A stretch of 34,675 nucleotides of DNA from Planctomycetia bacterium. Lineage in GTDB: Bacteria; Planctomycetota; Planctomycetia; Pirellulales; Thermoguttaceae. The stretch covers positions 3,020-37,694 of the forward strand of contig JAUNBK010000029.1 of NCBI GenBank assembly GCA_030527105.1. Direction: 5' to 3'. The translations under genes were made by a program, and so were the position numbers. The notes under the pieces were generated by a model. The model worked only from the letters and a program-made list of their open reading frames with translations, did no database searches and had not been told where the DNA came from. Positions 1 through 7,804 of the stretch are shown piece by piece. The first letter of the stretch is position 1. Every line of letters begins with the position of its first letter.

Positions 1-375
1 CCCCATGCGTCACCCCATGCTTTCGAGCGAAAACGAGGGCGAGTCCCGCAAAGAGAACCTTCTGCGTCTCCTTTTTCAGCGATTCAGGAGCTTCCGACGC
101 AGCATTGCCCACCTTTGGAGGCAGAGGAGGGGGAGTTCAGGAGGAGTCATCATCTCCTTTTCGTCTTCAACAATCGGCTCGAGACGATCAAATTTCGTTT
201 CCCCAACTCGTTGCGCTCGCTGCCGTGGAGGTCGTTTATCGACACTTTTGCCCCGACTCCGCGCGATATTTATCCCGCCTTGGACGGACCTTTAGCCGAC
301 ACGAACGCGGAAATCGACGTTGCGCAACGATCGTTTCAATGTTTCATCGCCCCGAATGTCCCCGAGGGCGCGTGA
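1..375 (+). CDS. C-terminal fragment of a probable glycogen debranching enzyme (GlgX/isoamylase family)
   Basis: The reading frame is open from the left edge of the window to a TGA at 373-375, giving 124 visible residues; the start lies outside. The last 70 residues read like the C-terminal beta-sandwich of GlgX-type debranching enzymes: 'LLFVFNNRLETIKFRFP' matches the family's 'LLLLFNAHxExxxFxLP' pattern. It is followed by W-x3-IDT, a D/P-rich loop, and a last strand 'AQRSFQCFIAP' like the usual 'y-x-V-x-x-RS-x-x-V-L'. These enzymes hydrolyse alpha-1,6 branches of glycogen in the cytoplasm. A rho-independent terminator follows at 430-455, as expected for a gene end. Two other plus frames are also partly open here but are Arg/Ser-rich and look like shadows. 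The family call rests on remembered patterns over a short stretch. Confidence 0.55.
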   Translation, partial: PHASPHAFERKRGRVPQREPSASPFSAIQELPTQHCPPLEAEEGEFRRSHHLLFVFNNRLETIKFRFPNSLRSLPWRSFIDTFAPTPRDIYPALDGPLADTNAEIDVAQRSFQCFIAPNVPEGA

Positions 376-429
376 GTTTCCCCACAAAATTAAGCCAACT
401 CCCGCACTAATTTTTCACCCCTTTTTCTT

Positions 430-455
430 AAGCCCTCACTCTGGGGGCTTGTTTT
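430..455 (+). terminator. Rho-independent terminator after the debranching-enzyme fragment
   Basis: AAGCCC (430-435) pairs with GGGCTT (445-450), extended inwards by T436-G444 and C437-G443 around a five-base loop. GTTTTT follows. It lies 55 bp after the upstream stop and just before hydE. Confidence 0.75.
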
Positions 456-476
456 TCTCTCAAATTGTGGTAGAAT
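449..476 (+). promoter_or_regulatory. Possible sigma70-type promoter of hydE
   Basis: TTGTTT (449-454), a 16-bp spacer and TAGAAT (471-476) lie 48 bp before the hydE ATG. The -35 overlaps the T-run of the preceding terminator. The match is moderate, and there is no other good candidate before hydE. Confidence 0.35.
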
Positions 477-523
477 CCAATTAAAACAGTTGACTTTGCA
501 AAAAAATCCAGGAGCGACTCGAG

Positions 524-1531
524 ATGGGGACGCAATCATTTGAAGAACTTTGGCGCGCGGCAGACGCGACTCGGCGCTCCTGCGTGGGAGATTGCGTCCA
601 CCTGCGTGGTTTGATCGAGATTTCTAATTATTGCACCGCGCAATGCACCTACTGCGGGATTCGCGCGCCAAACTCGCTCGCGAAGCGCTACCGCATGAGC
701 CTCGAGGAGATTCTCCCTTGCGCACGGCTGGCAGAGCGTCTCGGGTACGGAACGGTCGTCCTCCAAGGCGGCGAGTCGGCACACCATTTGCCAAGCGACT
801 GGGTGCGCGACGTCCTTCTCGCCATCCGGCGCGAGACCAACGTGGCAATCACCCTCAGCTTGGGCGAGCGTCCGCGCGACGATTACAAAATGTGGTTCGA
901 GGCGGGCGCGGAACGCTACTTGTTGCGTTTCGAGACCTCCAACCCTCAGCTTTTCGCCAACTTGCACCCTGGGCATCCCGGTTTGTCGTACCGATTGAAG
1001 GCGCTCGGCACCTTGCGAGAAATCGGCTTTGAGGTTGGGTCGGGCATCATGGTTGGCGTGCCCGGTCAGACGTGGAGCGATTGGGAGCGCGACATTGAGA
1101 TGTTTCGGGAGCTTGATTTGGACATGATTGGCGTGGGACCTTTTTTACCTCATCCCCACACGCCGTTGGGTAGAAGTGTGGCGGAATCCGCGCCAGATGG
1201 GCAGGTGCCGAACGACGTTTGGGCGACGCTGCGGACGATTGCCGAGGCGCGTTTGGCGTGTCCCTACGCGAATATTCCGTCCACGACGGCATTGGCGGCG
1301 CTCGACAAAGAGCACGGACACGAGTTGGGACTTTCGCGCGGCGCGAACGTGATTATGCCCAACCTCACCCCGGACAAATATCGTCGTTTCTACGAGATTT
1401 ATCCCTCCAAAGCCTCCACGTGCGAGGAAGCGGAGGTGTTTGACGCGAAACTTAAAGCTCGCATTCTGGCGTTGGGGAGAACGATCGGGGTGGGGGCTGG
1501 GACTTCCGAGAACTTTAATCGTCGCCGATAA
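524..1531 (+). CDS. hydE: [FeFe]-hydrogenase H-cluster radical SAM maturase HydE
   Basis: This 335-residue cytoplasmic radical SAM enzyme works with HydG and HydF to build the two-iron subcluster of [FeFe] hydrogenase. The [4Fe-4S]/SAM motif C-x3-C-x2-C is at Cys37, Cys41 and Cys44 in 'SNYCTAQCTYCGIR', the HydE form of the motif. It is followed by 'VLQGGE', 'SLGERP', 'YLLRFET', 'GIMVGVPGQT', 'GVGPFLPHPHTPL' and 'GANVIMPNLTP', all in the family order. The N-terminus is about 30 residues shorter than in well-known HydE proteins, but AGGAG at 510-514 sits nine bases before this ATG and supports the start. The extra C-terminal Cys cluster of some HydEs is absent: only one Cys (in 'ASTCEEAE') remains in the last 45 residues. 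hydG follows after 50 bp, surely as an operon. No hydF or hydrogenase gene is in the window. Confidence 0.95.
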   Translation: MGTQSFEELWRAADATRRSCVGDCVHLRGLIEISNYCTAQCTYCGIRAPNSLAKRYRMSLEEILPCARLAERLGYGTVVLQGGESAHHLPSDWVRDVLLAIRRETNVAITLSLGERPRDDYKMWFEAGAERYLLRFETSNPQLFANLHPGHPGLSYRLKALGTLREIGFEVGSGIMVGVPGQTWSDWERDIEMFRELDLDMIGVGPFLPHPHTPLGRSVAESAPDGQVPNDVWATLRTIAEARLACPYANIPSTTALAALDKEHGHELGLSRGANVIMPNLTPDKYRRFYEIYPSKASTCEEAEVFDAKLKARILALGRTIGVGAGTSENFNRRR

Positions 1532-1581
1532 TTCGGGCGCGACAATTAGACGACTCCAGCATTTTTTCAGGAGAGGGAGCA

Positions 1582-3006
1582 ATGCCTTTATTATTTGATC
1601 ATTCGAAGTTGAGCCGCAGCGCGGTGGATTTTATTGAGGAAGCCAACATCGACGAGTTGTTGGAAAACACGAAATTCGACCTCGGTCGTTTTGCCGAGGT
1701 GTTGGCGAAAAGCCGAAGCAAGGAGCCGCTCTCACCTGCCGAAGCCGCCGTACTTATCGCGGGTGCCGAGACGCAGAGCGAAGCGATTTTCGAGACCGCT
1801 CGAGCTCTCAAACGAGAAGTCTATGGGAATCGTATCGTTATTTTCGCGCCACTATATGTGGGGAATCTGTGCCAAAACGATTGTAAGTATTGTGCGTTTC
1901 GGCGTTCAAATGCGGCGGAGGTGCGACACACCCTTTCGGACGAGCAACTCGAGGCGGAGGTGCGCGCGATGCTTCGACAGGGGCACAAAAGGACGATTAT
2001 CGTCTTTGGTGAGCATCGAAAGTACAACCCGCAGTATATTGCCGACTGCGTGAGGAAAATCTACGCGATTCGCGAGGGGAATGGGAACATCCGCCGCATC
2101 AACGTGAACGCTGCGCCGATGGATCACGAGGGATTCCGCATCATCCACGAGGCAGGGATCGGCACGTATCAGGTCTTTCAGGAAACCTACCACAAGCCAA
2201 CTTACGCCAAAATGCACCCTGCCGGGACGGAGAAAGGCGATTTCATGTGGAGGCTCGACAGCCTCAGCCGGGCGTACGAAGCTGGCGCGGACGACGTCGG
2301 GCTTGGCGCGCTCTTTGGCTTGAGCGATTGGCGTTACGAGGTGTTGGGTCTTGTCGCTCACGCCCAACATTTGATGAAGCACTACGGCTGCGGGCCGCAC
2401 ACCATTAGTTTCCCACGGATTCAACCCGCTGCCGGGACGGATTTGTCTTGGGCACACACTTTTTCCGACCACGTTTTCAAGTGTCTCGTCGCGATTTTGA
2501 GATTGAGCGTCCCCTACACGGGGCTCATTTGCACCGCGCGAGAGAGTGCGGAAGTTCGACGCGAAGTGATGAATTTCGGGGTCTCACAAATCGACGCCGG
2601 CACGAGAATCGACATTGGAGGCTATTCGCAGCTCGGAGAGACGCAGGTTTCCGAGAAAGAGCAATTCCACATTGGCGACACGCGCACGCTCGACGACATC
2701 ATGCGCGAGCTTCTCGAGGACGGATTCATCCCCAGCTTTTGCACGGCATGCTATCGAAAAGGGCGGACGGGACAGCAATTCATGGAATTCGCCATCCCTG
2801 GATTTATCCACAAAATGTGCACTCCGAACGCGCTCACCACGCTTCAGGAGTACCTTTCGGACTACGCGTCGGAGCGCACGCGCGCAGCGGGTCAAGACGC
2901 CATTGCGAGAGAGCTTGGGAAAATCGCCCCCTCTGCCCAAAAGGACGAATTGATTCACCGACTCGACCTGATCGAGCACACGTCCCAAAGGGATTTATAC
3001 TTCTAA
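1582..3006 (+). CDS. hydG: [FeFe]-hydrogenase maturase HydG, tyrosine lyase radical SAM enzyme
   Basis: HydG cleaves tyrosine to p-cresol and supplies CO and cyanide as an Fe(CO)(CN) synthon for the H-cluster. The 474-residue length is normal for the family. The SAM cluster motif C-x3-C-x2-C is at Cys97, Cys101 and Cys104 ('NLCQNDCKYCAF'). The second, auxiliary cluster motif C-x2-C-x22-C is intact at Cys387, Cys390 and Cys413, near the C-terminus. This C-terminal motif separates HydG from the related ThiH, so the call is firm. AGGAG at 1569-1573 is eight bases before the ATG. It is the second gene of a hydE-hydG operon. Both active-site clusters are complete, so the protein should be functional. 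Confidence 0.96.
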   Translation: MPLLFDHSKLSRSAVDFIEEANIDELLENTKFDLGRFAEVLAKSRSKEPLSPAEAAVLIAGAETQSEAIFETARALKREVYGNRIVIFAPLYVGNLCQNDCKYCAFRRSNAAEVRHTLSDEQLEAEVRAMLRQGHKRTIIVFGEHRKYNPQYIADCVRKIYAIREGNGNIRRINVNAAPMDHEGFRIIHEAGIGTYQVFQETYHKPTYAKMHPAGTEKGDFMWRLDSLSRAYEAGADDVGLGALFGLSDWRYEVLGLVAHAQHLMKHYGCGPHTISFPRIQPAAGTDLSWAHTFSDHVFKCLVAILRLSVPYTGLICTARESAEVRREVMNFGVSQIDAGTRIDIGGYSQLGETQVSEKEQFHIGDTRTLDDIMRELLEDGFIPSFCTACYRKGRTGQQFMEFAIPGFIHKMCTPNALTTLQEYLSDYASERTRAAGQDAIARELGKIAPSAQKDELIHRLDLIEHTSQRDLYF

Positions 3007-3016
3007 CCCCTTTTTC

Positions 3017-3098
3017 GCCCCATCCACGACGCCACGAGGGAAAGAGTTCCGCTCGGATTCTCCTTTCCCTCAAAGGACTCCCCCCGGTGTCGTGGGGC
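3017..3098. repeat. Nested inverted repeat downstream of hydG
   Basis: An inner perfect 9-bp stem, GAGGGAAAG (3036-3044) with CTTTCCCTC (3063-3071), is enclosed by an outer stem, CCACGACGCC (3024-3033) with GGTGTCGTGG (3086-3095), which has one G-T pair. No T-run follows, so it is not a classical terminator. It may act as an mRNA 3'-end stabiliser or be a mobile repeat remnant. Confidence 0.5.
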
Positions 3099-3225
3099 AG
3101 GTGCCTCCGAATTTTCTGGGTACCCATTTCGGCAACTTTTCGCATTTTCCCAGAGAAAAAACACCATATTTCACGACCGAGACCATAAAACACGCAGCCT
3201 AAAGATTGTTGTCCGAGAAGCATGA

Positions 3226-3503
3226 TGTTTTAGTCCGCGTTTCGCACAATTCGGTTTGAGTGTATAAAAACAAGAGTGAAACACTCCCCAAAACAACCTC
3301 AAAAACAATTAAATTAACGAATATCAATTTCGCCGCAAAAATTCTGCATCAAAACCCACTTTTGGGAAAAATATCCGATCGCAAAAAACACCAAAAAAAC
3401 GCGTTTTTTCACCAAAGAGAATCAAAAAGTGCAAAAGTGTGAAACGCATCCGACACCTATTTTTACGCAATATGGCATTTCTTAAGAATAGCGGACTAAA
3501 ACA
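3226..3503. mobile_element. 278-bp AT-rich element with perfect 13-bp terminal inverted repeats (MITE-like)
   Basis: TGTTTTAGTCCGC at 3226-3238 is repeated as its exact reverse complement at 3491-3503. The interior is clearly more AT-rich than the surrounding sequence. It holds only a 60-codon ORF (3260-3442) of low-complexity Lys/Asn-rich composition, which I do not take as a gene. No clear target-site duplication was seen. It could be a non-autonomous transposable element or an old insertion-sequence remnant. Confidence 0.45.
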
Positions 3504-3616
3504 CTTTGAAAAAATCCATAATCATACAGTCTCGTAAAAAACAGAGTTTCGCGAAACGCCCTCGAAACGCACCTTATACTTTTGATTTCTCGATATACCG
3601 CACAAAGATCAATACA

Positions 3617-3750
3617 CCTTCTTTGAAGGGGTACACCCGAAGGGCGGGGGTAGTTCGGAAGTCGGAAAGTCGTTCCCTTCAGCCAAAAACCCCGTCAGCC
3701 TACGGCTGCCACCTCTCTGAAAGAGGGGAATTGCCCTCGTTCTCGGCTCC
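3617..3750 (+). repeat. Interspersed repeat family A, copy 1
   Basis: About 130 bp that recurs at 26765-26928. Shared blocks include TTCTTTGAAG, CCCGAAGGGCGGG, GGAAAGTC, CCCCGTCAGC, GGCTGCCAC and CTGAAAGAGGGGAATTG, followed by TTCTCGGCTCC. In copy 2 the outer ends form an imperfect inverted repeat, and the inside holds small hairpins such as CGCCCGAAGGGCG. This is a MITE- or REP-like unit, non-coding in both places. Confidence 0.7.
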
Positions 3751-3794
3751 TGGCGAACGTAGTGAGCCTATCAAAAATTTTTTGAAGGAAGAGT

Positions 3795-3832
3795 TTGAGA
3801 GGAAACAATTTTTCAAAAATATTTCCTCTCAA
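3795..3832. repeat. Strong AT-rich hairpin between convergent genes
   Basis: TTGAGAGGAAA (3795-3805) and TTTCCTCTCAA (3822-3832) are perfect 11-bp complements, with a further A/T-rich pairing inside the 16-base loop. It lies between hydG (+) and the shell-protein gene (-) and may help separate converging transcription, but there is no adjacent T-run. Confidence 0.45.
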
Positions 3833-3886
3833 GATGTTTCGAAGATCGCGACTCAATACAATCGTGTTCATATACTCATCGTCGTT

Positions 3887-3993
3887 TATACTCTTTCTCC
3901 TATAAAATTCCCGTTTTACGCGACGCTTTGCGAGCCGTGGTGCGTAGCTCCGACGGCGGACGGAACGGGAAATTTCAACGCGAAGTATTATAA
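3887..3993 (+). repeat. Interspersed repeat family B, copy 1
   Basis: A roughly 107-bp unit starting TATACTC, with the core blocks AAAATTCCCGTTTTACGCGA, CTTTGCGAGCCGTGGTGCG and ACGGCGGACGG, and ending AAATTTCAACGCGAAGTATTATAA. The two ends are imperfect inverted repeats. A second, incomplete left end lies at 3871-3886. It sits just past the 3' end of the minus-strand shell-protein gene. Confidence 0.8.
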
Positions 3994-4053
3994 AATTGGC
4001 ACAGCCACTTCCCTGAAGGGACGAAGAACCTTAAGTCCCCGTTGGCAAATTGC

Positions 4054-4626
4054 TCAAAGATACTCCGCAAGCAACTCCTCGGCGGGGTTCGAAATAACGA
4101 CCTCTGCCGCGAGCACTCCGCGTCGTCGCGCCTCGTCCGCCGCAGCTTTCACGGCGGATTTGACGTCCGAAAGACTCCCCGTGAGCATGAGGAGTCCTTT
4201 CCCCCCGAGCGCCATGGCGACGTGGAGGCGAATGAGCGTGACGCGCCCCGCTTTTGCGGCAAAATCCGACGCCGCCAAAATCGCGCACGCGCCGAACGTC
4301 TCGACAATTCCCAACGCAGGAACTTTCCCCGTGGGAAGAATCACGGACTGCCCAAGCGCTTGAAATACGGACTCATGAACGCGCGGACAGACGAGCGAGT
4401 CGATTGCCGTGTCGCCCGCGACCTTCAATCCGGTGGCGATGGCGGACTCCACATCGTCGACCGTACCACCGACAATGAGAAGGTATTTTCCAGCACAAAT
4501 GGTGCGCGCAAGGAGCAGGACGATATTTGCCGACTTGAGCATTTCGTCTTGGGCTTGATATCCGCGCGCAATGCTCGAAAGTTCGATCACGCCGACCGAT
4601 AAAGGAGGAAGTTTTGAGGTGCTCAT
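4054..4626 (-). CDS. Tandem-domain bacterial microcompartment shell protein, PduT-like (BMC-T)
   Basis: The protein has 190 residues with two BMC domains in tandem: residues 10-70 ('VGVIELSSIARGYQAQDEML') and about 100-165 ('ALGIVETFGACAILAASDFA'). Such trimers form pseudohexameric tiles in protein shells of metabolosomes. Cys44 lies in 'TICAGKYLLIVGG', matching the place where PduT carries the Cys that binds a [4Fe-4S] cluster in the central pore ('CPGKY' in PduT). The length is close to PduT (about 184 residues). The gene lies 59 bp downstream of a PduS-like gene on the same strand; PduS and PduT are known partners that pass electrons across the shell. A possible RBS (AGGGT) precedes the ATG. 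No other shell protein or signature enzyme is visible, so the substrate of the compartment is unknown. Confidence 0.9.
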   Translation of the reverse strand: MSTSKLPPLSVGVIELSSIARGYQAQDEMLKSANIVLLLARTICAGKYLLIVGGTVDDVESAIATGLKVAGDTAIDSLVCPRVHESVFQALGQSVILPTGKVPALGIVETFGACAILAASDFAAKAGRVTLIRLHVAMALGGKGLLMLTGSLSDVKSAVKAAADEARRRGVLAAEVVISNPAEELLAEYL

Positions 4627-4685
4627 GTTCTACCCTTTGTTTTTTCTCAACGCATTTTGAAATTTTTTCCAAGACGGAGCAGAAA

Positions 4686-6035
4686 TCATTCGCGCTCGAT
4701 CCAAATGACGCCGTCCGCAATTTTCGCGACGCGCCCTCGAATGGAGGCGTGGATGGCAGCGCCCAAAGCGGACTTCCCATCTTGCGTGGGAGGCGTTCCG
4801 ACACACTCCCCTTCCGCCACGCGCGCGCCCTCCGCCACGCAAGGCACACACGGCGCCCCGATATGCTGCTTGACCGGAATTCCGACAGAACGCGGAGATA
4901 TTTCGTTCGATCTTTCTAAATCCAACGGCGCAGGTTGGTTAAAAATCTCCAAACCAAGCCGACGGACGAGCTTCGGAATTGGAGTCTGTCGATTCTGCAT
5001 ATGAATAAAGGGGCGATTTTTGCGAAAAGGCGGATTCTCCCACCGCTCGCGCGACTCGACCCATTTTTGCCGATTCGTCTGCATGACTCGGCACGGGTCC
5101 AACCCCTCAGGACACGAACACCTTGCGCATAAATTGCACCCGGAGCAGAATTGCGTCCCCGGGATGAGCGCGTCGGCGCCAAAGAGCAACCCACGCATCG
5201 CTTTGTGCGGCTCCACCGGATGCCCCAAAAGGTTTCGGGGGCACAATTCCGTGCAAAAACTACATTGATCGCACGCACTCCGCGCAATCCGCAACGTGTC
5301 GCGCAGCGGTCGACGTATTTTTTCCACCAAGGGATGATCTTGCGGCAAGAGAATGACGCCGCCCGTCGTTTTCGTGACGAGCGTAGTGCGTGGGGAATCC
5401 ACCAAGTGCCCCATCATCGGACCGCCAACCAAAACCACCGGCTCCTCGAGCGTCGCCCCGCCGGCAGCCTCAATGCAATCGAGAATCGAGCACCCGATCG
5501 GGACACGGAGCGACATTGGCGTACGAATCGCCCCCGCCACGGTGAGAAATTTGTGCGTGTTGGAAACGCCCTCCTCCACTTCCGCGAGATGAAACGCCGT
5601 TTCGACGTTCAAAACGACCGTCCCGGTATGAAGCGGAAGCCCGCCGGGAGGAATGACGCGCCCGAGCGTCTCGTACACGAGGATGAATTCGTCCCCCGCA
5701 GGATAAATATCGTTGAGAGGGAACAACTCGAAATCTGAGGGCAAAAGAGGCGCTAAAAGGTCGTGGATATCGTGATATTTTCGCTTAAGTCCCACCACAA
5801 CTCTCTCGGCACCCACGCGCTCGGCAGCGATTCGAAGTCCGCGAATCACTTTTTTGGGAAAATTGCGCAAAATTTCCTTATCTTTGTGCAAAAGAGGCTC
5901 GCACTCTGCCGCATTGCACACGAGCGTGTCGGCTTTCGCGTCGAGTTTCGCACAAGTTGGGAATCCCGCGCCGCCCGCGCCAACCACGCCTGCGTCTCGA
6001 ATCTGCTGGATCGTAAGCATTTTTTTGTCTACCAT
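4686..6035 (-). CDS. PduS-like flavin/Fe-S electron-transfer protein of a microcompartment (RnfC-related)
   Basis: This 449-residue protein is a relative of RnfC/NuoF. The N-terminus has the flavin/NADH-binding 'AGVVGAGGAGFPTCAKL' and 'NAAECEPLLHKDKE' (residues 15-50). An SLBB-type domain follows near residues 165-215 ('LTVAGAIRTPMSLRVPIGCS'). Then come two ferredoxin-like clusters: C-x2-C-x2-C-x3-CP in 'CDQCSFCTELCPRN', and 'CSGCNLCARCSCPEGLDPC'. A barrel-sandwich-like C-terminus closes the protein ('GKSALGAAIHASIRGRVAKI'). PduS reduces cobalamin in propanediol compartments; homologues elsewhere regenerate NAD or dispose of electrons. The PduT-like gene follows in the same operon. An alternative start is Met6. 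A terminator at 6084-6120 separates it from the upstream LRR gene, so it probably has its own promoter in 6036-6083. Confidence 0.9.
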   Translation of the reverse strand: MVDKKMLTIQQIRDAGVVGAGGAGFPTCAKLDAKADTLVCNAAECEPLLHKDKEILRNFPKKVIRGLRIAAERVGAERVVVGLKRKYHDIHDLLAPLLPSDFELFPLNDIYPAGDEFILVYETLGRVIPPGGLPLHTGTVVLNVETAFHLAEVEEGVSNTHKFLTVAGAIRTPMSLRVPIGCSILDCIEAAGGATLEEPVVLVGGPMMGHLVDSPRTTLVTKTTGGVILLPQDHPLVEKIRRPLRDTLRIARSACDQCSFCTELCPRNLLGHPVEPHKAMRGLLFGADALIPGTQFCSGCNLCARCSCPEGLDPCRVMQTNRQKWVESRERWENPPFRKNRPFIHMQNRQTPIPKLVRRLGLEIFNQPAPLDLERSNEISPRSVGIPVKQHIGAPCVPCVAEGARVAEGECVGTPPTQDGKSALGAAIHASIRGRVAKIADGVIWIERE

Positions 6036-6083
6036 CGTTTCCGCGTAAAAAAACCGACCAATCGTCCACCCTCAGACAAAATG

Positions 6084-6120
6084 AAAAAAAGTTTTCCCCG
6101 ACGGAAGCGTGCCTCCGCCG
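6084..6120 (-). terminator. Rho-independent terminator of the LRR gene
   Basis: On the minus strand CGGCGGAGG (6120-6112) pairs with CTTCCGTCG (6107-6099) around a CACG loop, with two G-U pairs. A run of seven T follows after GGGGAAAAC. Confidence 0.55.
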
Positions 6121-6209
6121 AGAAAAACGTTCAAAACTCCGTGCCGCCGGGCGAAATCAGACGACGCCTGCTCCACGAAAAACTATTGCACACCAACTAG
6201 CACGCACGA

Positions 6210-7484
6210 CTATTGCGTCACGGTGCAATTCGGCAGTGCGGCGCGAATTTTCTCCGCACCCTCCATAGAAACCGAGGTGGCTCGCAGGCTCAGCGTCTTG
6301 AGCGACTTCATCCCGCAGAGAGCTTCAACACTCGCGTCCGTCGTCTGCGTTTCGCCAAGATCCAAACTCTCCAAATTGGGGAGGGTCGCAATTTGAGCCA
6401 CGCCAGCGTCCGAAATCTGAGTTCCAACGACAGAGAGCTTCTTCAAACTGGTGATTTTGGCGATGGATTCCGCCGCAGCGTCCGAGATGAGCGTGTTCCA
6501 CAAATCAAGCGTCTCCAACTTCGTCAGATTCTCAAGATGAGCGACGCCCGAGTCGTCGACAAAAGTTTCGCTCACGATAAGAAGGTTGAGGTTCGGCATA
6601 TTCTTGCACGCCTCCAACGCGTCGCCACCAATGTAGTTGCCGCGGAGATTCATCTTGCGCATGTTCGTGCACTCGCCGAGCAGTTTGATTCCATTGTCCG
6701 AAACGGCAATGCAGCGCATGATGATGATCTCCTGGAGCGAGTCTTTCATCGCGGCAAGAAGCGGAATTGCCTCGTCGCTAAACGTTTGGGAGTCCTCAAT
6801 ATCAAAGGTTTTGAGCGATTTCCCCTCAACATTTTGAATCCCCATATTCGTGACGGCTGTGCAGCGGAGTTTCACCACGATCAAATTGGGGAGACCTTTC
6901 AAGACTTCAAGACCCGCATCCGTCACGGCGGAGCAGCCACGGACGTCGAGAAGGCGCAGCGTCTTGATCGGCGCAAGCTCGGCAAGTGCCGAATCGTCAA
7001 AATTCCCGTATAAAAGCACCAAATTGCGCAACTTGGGCATCTTGGAGACGTAACTCAGCGTCTCGGTGCCAAGGTACGTGTTGCGGCGGAGCGTGAGTTC
7101 CTCAACCCACGGCATGTCGGCGAGAAACGCCATGTCGGCATCGACAAAATCGGTGTTCTCAATCGACAATTTCTTGCAATTGGTCAGACCTTTAATGACG
7201 TCGGCACCTCCCGGCTTCAAATTCGCGCCGTAGATTTTGCACTGCGTGACGGTGGACAACTTGCAAATGATCGCCAAGTCCTCGTTCGTGCAGATTCGAT
7301 CCGTGAGATCGAAGAAAACGACGTTCCCATCGGCATCTGTCTTGTAGGGCGCCATCCGTTTTTCAAAAACTTCAATCGCCGCCTTCACTTCTTCATCGGT
7401 GGGCGCAGCGACACTCGTGCCGCAGAAGCAAGCAAAACACGCCAAAATCGCGATCGCGCTCGCAAAAACTCTTCGATAATTCAT
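6210..7484 (-). CDS. Secreted leucine-rich-repeat protein (RNI/AMN1-like repeats)
   Basis: The protein has 424 residues. A signal peptide (about residues 1-27, 'ASAIAILACFACFCGTSVAA') is followed by a short acidic stretch, then about 13 leucine-rich repeats of roughly 24 residues to the end. The repeats have the form 'VTDAGLEVLKGLPNL', 'ISDAGVAQIATLPNLESLDL' and 'TDASVEALCGMKSLKTLSL', a cysteine/asparagine-poor type common in secreted Planctomycetota proteins. It is probably exported to the periplasm or surface as a protein-binding scaffold; no enzymatic domain is seen. AGGAG (plus-strand CTCCT at 7494-7498) sits nine bases before the ATG. A good promoter lies at 7535-7563 and a terminator at 6084-6120, so this looks like a single-gene unit. 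The partner is unknown. Confidence 0.82.
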   Translation of the reverse strand: MNYRRVFASAIAILACFACFCGTSVAAPTDEEVKAAIEVFEKRMAPYKTDADGNVVFFDLTDRICTNEDLAIICKLSTVTQCKIYGANLKPGGADVIKGLTNCKKLSIENTDFVDADMAFLADMPWVEELTLRRNTYLGTETLSYVSKMPKLRNLVLLYGNFDDSALAELAPIKTLRLLDVRGCSAVTDAGLEVLKGLPNLIVVKLRCTAVTNMGIQNVEGKSLKTFDIEDSQTFSDEAIPLLAAMKDSLQEIIIMRCIAVSDNGIKLLGECTNMRKMNLRGNYIGGDALEACKNMPNLNLLIVSETFVDDSGVAHLENLTKLETLDLWNTLISDAAAESIAKITSLKKLSVVGTQISDAGVAQIATLPNLESLDLGETQTTDASVEALCGMKSLKTLSLRATSVSMEGAEKIRAALPNCTVTQ

Positions 7485-7534
7485 TTATTATAACTCCTTG
7501 GGGTTAAAAAACATATATCTTCCATCATCACACA

Positions 7535-7563
7535 ATGGTATCAGTTTTTCCCCATTTTGTCAA
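7535..7563 (-). promoter_or_regulatory. Sigma70-type promoter of the LRR gene
   Basis: On the minus strand TTGACA (7563-7558) is followed by a 17-bp spacer and TACCAT (7540-7535), about 50 bp before the start codon. The -35 box is perfect. The rest of the 320-bp divergent gap (7485-7804) shows no gene and no clear porin promoter. Confidence 0.6.
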
Positions 7564-7804
7564 CGGTCTCCCCCCACTTTTTTTTCTCTTTTTGAGGCGA
7601 CTTTGTTAGTTTTTCGTGAATATTGCCAATTAAGAGGAAATTTGTTCAGCATCCATCCTCTCTCTGTCGATATTTCCACTGCATGGGGAAAAGGTTTTTT
7701 ATCCCGACGCTCTGTTGAATTTGAGTTTTCACAAAAAAGCGAGGAGTCGTGGTGGGAATTCTGGCGCGAGGTTGCGGCAAATCTTTTCAAAAAGGAATGG
7801 ATGC

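Noticed and set aside
5..410. Two alternative plus-strand frames at the left edge
   Set aside because: They are Ser/Arg-rich without family patterns. The frame ending at 375 matches a GlgX-like C-terminus and is followed by a terminator.
3260..3442. 60-codon frame inside the terminal-inverted-repeat element
   Set aside because: It is Lys/Asn-rich low complexity with no RBS, explained by AT-rich sequence.
3506..4363. A 285-codon plus-strand open frame
   Set aside because: It runs through repeat families A and B and then antisense over the BMC shell-protein gene. Its composition is not protein-like.
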